From positions 126,851,928 to 126,915,927 of the forward strand of contig CM068838.1 of NCBI GenBank assembly GCA_028554795.2: a stretch of 64,000 nt of DNA, in the 5' to 3' direction. A program made the position numbers and the translations under genes. The notes beneath the pieces were generated by a model. The model had not been told where the DNA came from. It saw only the letters and a list, made by a program, of their open reading frames with translations, and did not search any database. The first letter of the stretch is position 1. Each line of letters opens with the position of its first letter. Source of the DNA: Sinohyriopsis cumingii (taxonomy: Eukaryota > Mollusca > Bivalvia > Unionida > Unionidae). This document shows, piece by piece, positions 57,233 to 64,000 of the stretch.

Positions 57233-57955
57233 CAATCCGTACCTATGTGGTTTCGTATTCCGTAGAAACTGGTCGTTTCGAACCCAAGAGGATGGTCGTT
57301 TCGTACCCGATGTGATGGTAATTTCGTACTCTATTTGATGGTTAATCCATACCCAAATCTTTTCTTACCCAAGGTGATGGTCGTTTCGTACCCGAGGTGA
57401 AGATCGTTTCGTACTCAAGGTGATGGTCAATCCGTACCCAAGTCGTTTCGTACACGAAGGTGATGGTCGTTTCGTACTCTATTTGATGGTCAATGCATAC
57501 CCAAGTCTTTTCGCACCCAAGGTGATGGTCGTTTCGTACCTGAGGTGATGATCGTTTCGTACTCAAGGTGATGGTCAATCCGTACCCACGTCGTTTCGTA
57601 CCGAAAGTGATGGTCATTTTGTATCCAAGGTGATGATTGTTTCGTACTCAAGGTGATGGTCAATCAGTACCAAGTCGTTTCGTACCCAAGGTGATGGTCG
57701 CTTGGCACCCGAGGTGATGATCGTTTTGTACTCAAAGTGATGGTGAATCCGTAGCAAAGTCTTTTCGTACCCAAGGTGATGGTCGTTTCGTTCCCGAGGT
57801 GATGATCGTTTCGTACTCAAGGTGATGGTCAGTCCATACCCAAGTCGTTTCGTACCCACGGTGATGGTCATTTGTCACCCGAGGTGATGATCTTTTCGTA
57901 CTCAAGGTGATGGTCAATCTGTACCCAAGTCCTTTGATACCCAAGGTGATGGTCG
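57233..57955. repeat. 21-bp minisatellite with ~85-bp higher-order unit
   Basis: Basic unit 'gatggtcgtttcgtacccaa' with variants 'gatgatcgtttcgtactcaa', 'gatggtcaatccgtaccc' and 'aagtcgtttcgtaccc'. The variants recur in the same order about every 84-87 bp, so groups of four units have been duplicated. Long open frames on the minus strand (THx-HHL-YETI-type repeats) are products of the 21-bp period and are not taken as genes. Confidence 0.93.
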
Positions 57956-58878
57956 TATATATAAAGACAAAAAGAAAAGAAAACGTTGGCCAGATCGCCT
58001 CACTATGCTACTAATATATGTGACTGTAGTTGCATCTTTTGAAAAGTGGTGTACGCAAAAGAAAATCCATATAAATCTTTCAGAAACTACTTGTGTGACA
58101 ATTGTCTGCATTCAGAAAATGTCGATAATTTCAGCAAAGACTTTGTGCATGCTTCTGTATACTCTCAAAATTTGATGTGTATTTTCAATGATAGCAAGCT
58201 TCATTGGGACACATTTGTACATTACTAAAGGAATGAACAGAACTTGTGAACTATCTTTCTAATTCCGTTTCTGGAATATTCCTAAACTATATTTCAATAA
58301 TTATTTTTACCAGTCTTATAGTGTGGGTGCAGCATTTGGGGCTACTGCAGCACCGCTCAAATTCATGCGACTAAGCAGTTGAAAAAAATGTTATATTCGA
58401 ACAATTCTAAAAATTTATATTTGCACACAACCGCCTGAAAGGTTGCATGATGCACAGAAAAATCAGTGGTATATATCTCAACAAGCTACTTATATATGAC
58501 CATGACAATCATTCTTGTTTCAAACAGTATCATTGTATTTCAAGAACATGATCTATATTTTGTGCGGATGTGCTTCTGTTCGCTGGTGTCTTTGAGATGT
58601 TTCATGATACGGCAATGGGTTATACAGCTTGGCCTTGCGCACTACTTTTGATCACCGGTAATGACTCGGACGCATTGTTGTATGAAACCAAGTGTTTCAG
58701 TTACAACTGCTCACTGACATTGATCCTTATAGGTTTGTTGAAATAGGAATTCCTTGCGGTATTTCGATGCCCGTGCGCCAAGAACCCAGGTGTGGACCCA
58801 AAGAGTTACATCATGTGTATTTCCTCCAACAATTTATATAGAAGGAAGGTGATGCACGCCATATTTGTTGGTTGCTTT
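57956..58878. other. Non-coding stretch
   Basis: No gene or element supported. Confidence 0.4.
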
Positions 58879-59291
58879 CAGGGACGTCTTTTTTTTGTTG
58901 GGGGGTGGGGGTGGGGTGGGGGTGGGGCGAATTTGCATGTGCTGTAGGTGCCCCGAGTGGCCGAGTGGTCTAAAGCGCTCTCCGTTACGGATCACTACCA
59001 TCTCACCTCTGTCTGCGTGGGTTCGAGTCTAGGATTCGGCTAACGTGGGTATGTGAGAAAGCTCGCCAGTAGCTTCTCGTGGGTCGGTGGTTCTTCCCGG
59101 GGTTTTCCAGGGTTCTTCCTCCGCCATTAATACTGGCCGCCATGCACAGCCAATCGTGTGCTGAAATATGGCGTTAAACCCCACAACAACAACAGCATGT
59201 GCTGTAAAATGTAAAATTGTTGTTGCCTATATACGAAAAGCCGTCAAGTCCCCGCCCCCCCCCCCCCGAAAACTTTGAAATGACGTCCCTG
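58879..59291. mobile_element. hAT-like MITE split by a SINE
   Basis: Terminal inverted repeats CAGGGACGTC (58879-58888 and complement 59282-59291) are flanked by 8-bp direct repeats GTTGCTTT / GTTGTTTT (7 of 8 identical), as expected for hAT elements. The interior is G-rich on the left and C-rich on the right. Without the SINE at 58947-59194 and its duplication the element is about 150 bp. Confidence 0.75.
58947..59194 (+). mobile_element. SINE family 2, full-length copy nested in the MITE
   Basis: 248 bp, closely similar to 53512-53762: same tRNA-like head, same 'ttcttcctccgcca' block and 'gcgttaaaccccac' + (AAC)n end. GCATGTGCTGTA (12 bp) is duplicated at 58935-58946 and 59195-59206. Confidence 0.92.
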
Positions 59292-59344
59292 GTTGTTTTC
59301 AGTTTAATCAATCCTGTGGATGTAAACATTGACTAGTATGACAG

Positions 59345-60401
59345 TAACAACAATATCGGATACTTCTTTGAAATTAACTTGGAATACCGGACAAAATTTT
59401 CACAGCAACCGCAATGATTATCCGATAACACCTGAATTGCTATCGATGCAGCAGGATTATTTCTACCCGTATCAATGCCGGATTCTAAATGATAAAGGGC
59501 ACAAATTTACAGAATGTACTAAGCTAGTACCAAACCTGAGAACTAGAATAAACTACACAGTCTGCGTACGAAATCTCCAGCTGCGCATGCGCATTTGTTA
59601 ACCATGTCGTGTGCTCATGTTTTGGAATAGAGCTTGGATGACTGATTAAACACAAATGAATGCTAACACTGGGACTAAGGCCATCAACGAGTTTGAAAGT
59701 ATTTTTTATTCAAACTAAGGAATGCTGATGGAGAATCTTTGGTAACGGAACGAACAAGACATTGTCCGGGAGAGCGAACAAGATAAAATTCGACGGCTCA
59801 TCGCAGACCCAACATTTGAGTTACGCACAATATTTGATGGCGACCTGATAGCCATGCACAGTAAAAGATACAGACTAAAACTAATAAAGCCGATGTAAGT
59901 GGGTGCAGATGTGATACATCTTTCCAAACTCTTGATCAATGAATTCTTTTACAACAAGATACAGCAATACTGTAAGCATGAAAGGCACAGAAATGGATGT
60001 TATTACCAATGATGGGTTGTCCCTAGTAAATGAGTTTGATACCAGCGCCAATCCGAAAGATCATGCACTGTTTGGTAACACAAAAAGTTGTTGGTAAGTT
60101 CAAAACTGAGTGCTCAGGCAAACTTATAAGGGAATACGTGGGAATGCACGACAAAATGTAAGCGATTGTGGTTGGATCCGGCAATATCACCAAGAAGGCG
60201 AAGGATTCCCACGCGTGATTGTGCAAAAGGATCATCAGCACGAGATATATATATAAATTCTCACACGCGAAAAATATGATTCGGTCAAAGAAGCTTTGGA
60301 TGGGTGCGTACGGATGCGCTAAAGTATGCTTGTCCCCACTAGACACCAAAAAATGGATATTCCTTAATGGAATTACTTCCTACGCCTATGAGCACGCGTA
60401 G
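59345..60401 (+). pseudogene. Polinton-type DNA polymerase B, C-terminal remnant
   Basis: Broken frames encode, in family order, parts of a protein-primed family B polymerase as in Polintons/Mavericks. First comes an NNIGYFFEINLEY block (from 59345), then YPITPELLSMQQDYF, then CTKLVPNLRTRINYTVCVRN (to about 59590). Later come a DPTFELRTIFDG block (59808 on), VGADVIHLSKLLINEFFYNK, a VVGKFKTECSGKLIREYVG block (60088-60145), and WIFLNGITSYAYEHA-stop at 60401. The palm motif with the catalytic DTD is not recognisable where expected (about 59970). At least eight frameshifts or stops. This is the C-terminal third; the exonuclease and priming part are absent. Confidence 0.78.
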
Positions 60402-60490
60402 GTTCCAATATGCAGATGTGATACATCTTTCCAAACTCTTGTATTTAAATAAATAAGATTGTAAATAAATCATTTTACCATACCGGATCA

Positions 60491-60705
60491 GACCGATCCG
60501 GTGGCCTAGTGGTTAGAGCGTACGCCTCGGATTCGGGAGGTTGCGGGTTCAAACCCCGACCGAGTCACACCAAACCATTTATAACCCCAAAACAATGGTA
60601 CTGGGCCTCAGTAGCAGCCTTGACAAACAAAGGATCCGATTTAGATCATTTTGGCGAGGACCCCTCTGATCACGGCATTTTGGAAATAAACTTTTAAACA
60701 AGTCT
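60491..60705 (+). mobile_element. tRNA-derived SINE, third type
   Basis: The head 'gatccggtggcctagtggtt' with B box 'gggttcaaacccc' is nearly that of SINE family 1, but the body is different ('ccaaaacaatggtactggg', 'cagtagcagccttgac'). It ends near 'ggaaataaacttttaaac'. Target duplication not clear. Confidence 0.65.
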
Positions 60706-60792
60706 TATATGATATTGAACTTAACATTTTCTTCCATCGCTTTAAAATTACTTTCTCTCTATTGACATATTTTTAAAAATTACTAACGCAAG

Positions 60793-60925
60793 GGGCCTTT
60801 GTGAGCGAGGGAATTACGACTTCATTAAATAACATAGGTACACCAATCAGAATTGTTGCTGGAGCCATATCAATAGCAACCGGTGTGACTGGCGGGACTG
60901 GCAAAATAATCTCGCGCAGTTGTAT
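60793..60925 (+). pseudogene. Fragment related to a Polinton fibre-like ORF
   Basis: One frame reads QGAFVSEGITTSLNNIGTPI then RIVAGAISIATGVTGGTGKI to a stop at about 60928. It is a glycine/isoleucine-rich membrane-like block that I associate with the middle of Polinton ORFs whose end resembles the ISDFEFTEM block of the element at 26118-31098. Same strand as the polymerase remnant, with a SINE in between, so both probably come from one old Polinton. The family link is from memory and needs a search. Confidence 0.4.
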
Positions 60926-61150
60926 TCACTAATACATGACTATTTAGAACTTATGGCGGTGTCACAAAGCGGCTCAGTGCAATTAATAAACTCTGTTACT
61001 GGCTATAGAGGAGAAAATAAGTCTGAGTCTGACATCGCGATTTTGGAAATGGAAAAACACTGGCCAATCGGACCACATATACAGAACTGGAGAGGGGTAG
61101 TGCATTTAATAAAGTCGAGTAAATGTTTACATGTTTGTCAGTGTTCGTAA

Positions 61151-61573
61151 GATAGGTTCCATAAGCATCGCTCGTATGATTTCGCAGTTTAATGATGCAG
61201 TAGTATGATAAAATCGGCTTTGTTGATTACTGATCTACATTGAAGTCTTCTGCTCCACGTGACCTTCCTCTTGCATCGGTGTCTATGGGTAAGGTTCACG
61301 TGTGAGCATGATATGAAGCAAAGCTTGGACAGGAGAAGGTTTTAACCTAGATCGGTAAAAAGAAAAGGACAAAACGCTGTTATCTTACTACTCATGTTCG
61401 CATGAACACAAAAAAAAAAAAAAATAAACAAAGAAAGAAAAGAAAAAAGGAAAAAAAAAACTGTTGCCTCACATAGATCTAAGGACTACCAGGTAAAAAG
61501 CAACCATCATCTAAAGTTAAAAAAAAAAAAAAACACAGGACGGATGGGCAAAAGTTTTAACGTGGAATGATGA

Positions 61574-61605
<32 letters not shown>

Positions 61606-63396
61606 ATGGTGGTGTTGGAACATCGTCAACAGATACGTTTAATGAATAATATATGGTGCATAATATATGGTCAGCAAGTTCTTTCACATAAACATGATGG
61701 TTATCCTGATACAGTGCGTGCTTTTTTTAATCTGGATTCAGAAGTTGTTAGCGAAAGGGAAATAGCCTCTGCTTTCTTGGTCATTTGACTTAAACTTAAG
61801 AGGATTATTTCCCTTTAATAAATGAACTTCTATTGTAGTTTTGCACATCAGCCGCCCTTTTTTTATACAACGAATCCAAAAAAAAAATAAACTGCAATCA
61901 TTTAAGTGCAGTAGAAAGCAAAAATCAACCGATGTAGCTACATACATGACAAATGATTCTCACTATTTACCGAAAGAAAATGCAAGGTATTGGAGCAACA
62001 TGGGCAAACGGAAATCATCTCACGAGTATAACAAAGCTATTTTCTATTAAAACTTATTAAATACTTCGATATCACCTAACTAAGTATAAAGATAGACGGA
62101 TGGAAAATAAAAAATGAAAAAACGTTGTAAAATGAAAAACTACCATTATTTCTAAGTTAAAGTGTTTTATTTACTCATTTTCCTATGACCAGGTCATCGC
62201 TTCAGCCAATTTGATTAAACGGTGCAAACGAATGAGAAATAATATCTGAAAATCAACAAATTATCTAATTTTTCAAAAGAGGAAAACATGGAGGTGAAAT
62301 ATAAAGAAAAGATACCTGCTGCTGCTGATGATGATGATGGTGGTGATGATGATGATGACGACGACGACGACTATGATAAAGAGGACGAGCAGGAGCAAGT
62401 GGAGGACAGGGGTGACGAAGACAACAAAGGTGACGATGGCTATAGTGATAAAGGCAAATCAAAGTACATAATATTACGATCATCAACATAATCCTTGTGA
62501 AAATTGCTAAAATAACTTATGCAGCAGACATGCTAGTAGTGACTGTGATCAAGAACATTAATGACAACAAGTAAAAGTCGATATCTACAGTAAATCGACT
62601 GACTTAAGGAAGTCTGAACAAAACTAAAATCTGATAATTATACTTAAAAATTATAGCGAATACAGCGCGACAGTTGTTTGATGTAGATTGAAGCACTGTA
62701 TGTCAGAACTTAAACATGAAAATACGTTAGGCCCATATGTCATAAATAATCGGAATTAAAACATGACAGTACGTCATGTGTACAAATTAAAAACTTTTTA
62801 CTGACATTACTGCTTTATTTCTTGGTTTTTGTGCAGAACTAACTCTGAGTCCAACGTAAAACTATATTATATGTGGTATGCACTAAATATAGAACTACAC
62901 ACATAAAAACTTTTGCAACATATACTTTGTTAAAATATTTAAAACTCGGTTTAAATTGTCCTTGGTAAAAGTTTTAAAATGCTTAAATTATAAATGGTAA
63001 TAAAATGGTAATTACAGTTTTTGAAACATAACATAAATAATGATTCGCTTCGCTAAAGTCCGAGATCTCATTTAAACAAGGAGGCAAGCTGAACCTAGGG
63101 TTAGACGTAACCTGGTCTAAGATGATACCTGACACAGGGACGTACAGATAAACCAAAATCAATTTTTGTGAACAGGTGAGACAATAAGCTTCTTTGTGCC
63201 ACAAAACCGGCTGACAGGTGCTAGGTTTTTCTCGCCGTGCTTGACACGGATAGATAAGAAAGCTAACTCTAGTCACGGGTCACGTGTAACATTTGTTACT
63301 TAAATTTCTATTGCTAACGTCGGTTTCGAAAATTAACATTTAGTGTTTATATACTTTATATATATTCAAGAATTGTTTTTGAAAGATGAGTAAATT
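61151..63396. other. Non-coding stretch with simple repeats
   Basis: Poly(A)-rich patches (61409-61530), a (GAT)n tract at 61568-61612 and another at 62322-62372 that only mimics an Asp-rich protein. No gene supported. Confidence 0.45.
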
Positions 63397-63398
63397 TT

Positions 63399-63434
<36 letters not shown>

Positions 63435-63505
63435 TATTTATTTCTTTCCTTTTTTCTTTCTTTCTTTCTTTCTTTTTTTTCTATCTTTCTTTCTTTCTTT
63501 CTTTC
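63397..63505. repeat. (TTTC)n microsatellite
   Basis: About 25 TTTC repeats with interruptions. Confidence 0.96.
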
Positions 63506-63861
63506 ACTTCTATTATTATTTAGAAGATTGGAAGATAACTTGTTTGTATTCCACTAAATGAGATTAAGAAGTAAACCCACATGCAGCCATACATCAGCGT
63601 TATCTAGTTCGTCATCAGACAATCTATCTTCCTTCATCGCTTTATATATTTACCTATTTCTTTCTTCTTGTATTTATTTCCTCGCTGCTGTAGGCATGTC
63701 TATCTGTCTATTTTGTATGTTGAAATATATTTGACACTAAAACAAGAAAATAAAGTAACACGGCAATGTGGAGATTGACTATGGCAAACCCCCCTCTCTC
63801 TGTATGAGTTTGATTGAGTGTGTCATTAGTCTTGTACAGACCTTCAAATACTGGCCAATCC

Positions 63862-63981
<120 letters not shown>

Positions 63982-64000
63982 GTGTGTCTGTGTGTGTGAC

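Noticed and set aside
60491-60565. Possible true tRNA gene
   Set aside because: Head of a SINE: same head as the family 1 SINEs and no paired acceptor stem.
62288-62491. Asp-rich 67-codon frame
   Set aside because: The Asp run is a (GAT)n/(GAC)n microsatellite; no splice sites, homology or signal support a gene.

Overview
This is a piece of animal nuclear DNA, AT-rich and dominated by introns, minisatellites, microsatellites and decayed mobile elements. There are no operons and no bacterial-type gene spacing. tRNA-derived SINEs, CR1/L1/RTE-type LINE remnants, hAT-like MITEs, a mariner relic, Polinton (Maverick) relics and long (TA)n/(TG)n/(TATG)n arrays suggest an invertebrate. I lean to a lophotrochozoan, probably a mollusc, because of the style of the SINE heads and tails; this assignment is inference.

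One host gene can be assembled by hand on the + strand. Exon 1 (9006-9084) is a signal peptide, exons 2 and 3 (20290-20550, 31205-31345) are the two halves of one CUB domain, and exon 4 (33388-33629) is an LDL-receptor class A repeat plus a transmembrane helix. The splice phases agree at every junction (1/1, 1/1, 1/1, 0). The product is a small single-pass receptor-like protein, SP-CUB-LDLa-TM. Its cytoplasmic tail is ambiguous: a terminal exon at 34543-34677 behind a CAGTAG tandem acceptor, or a 29-nt micro-exon (34113-34141) plus a terminal exon at about 38790-39069, all phase-compatible. The introns are full of tandem repeats and transposons.

The most interesting object is a 5-kb element at 26118-31098 inside intron 2. 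It has about 246-bp terminal inverted repeats, a 5-6 bp target duplication ((T)ACTCC) and minus-strand, broken, virus-like genes, including an adenain-like cysteine protease, a pX-like hydrophobic/basic protein, a capsid-like ORF and a fibre-like ORF. It is a Polinton-related element that keeps a structural module but shows no DNA polymerase or integrase. Each terminal repeat is itself bounded by the terminal motif in opposite orientation. A separate remnant of a Polinton-type protein-primed DNA polymerase B lies at 59345-60401, followed by a fragment (about 60793-60925) that looks like the missing middle of the small element's fibre-like ORF.

Layout: 1-3.4 kb LINE debris (CR1-like, minus strand); 5.1 kb truncated SINE; 5.3-8.0 kb 22-bp minisatellite; 9.0 kb exon 1; 9.4-20.3 kb intron 1 (LINE relic, hAT-like MITE, three tandem arrays); 20.6-31.2 kb intron 2 (SINE fragment, RTE-like RT, 34-bp minisatellite split by a MITE, Polinton-like element); 31.8-32.8 kb mariner relic in intron 3; 33.4-39.1 kb 3' part of the gene, with a decayed 'CFLC' transposon-like gene at 36.65-38.28 kb; 39-64 kb intergenic or intronic repeats with SINEs, an L1-type RT scrap, a three-copy unknown repeat, a 57-kb higher-order minisatellite, a nested MITE/SINE and the PolB relic. 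Apart from the receptor-like gene I see no intact protein-coding gene.
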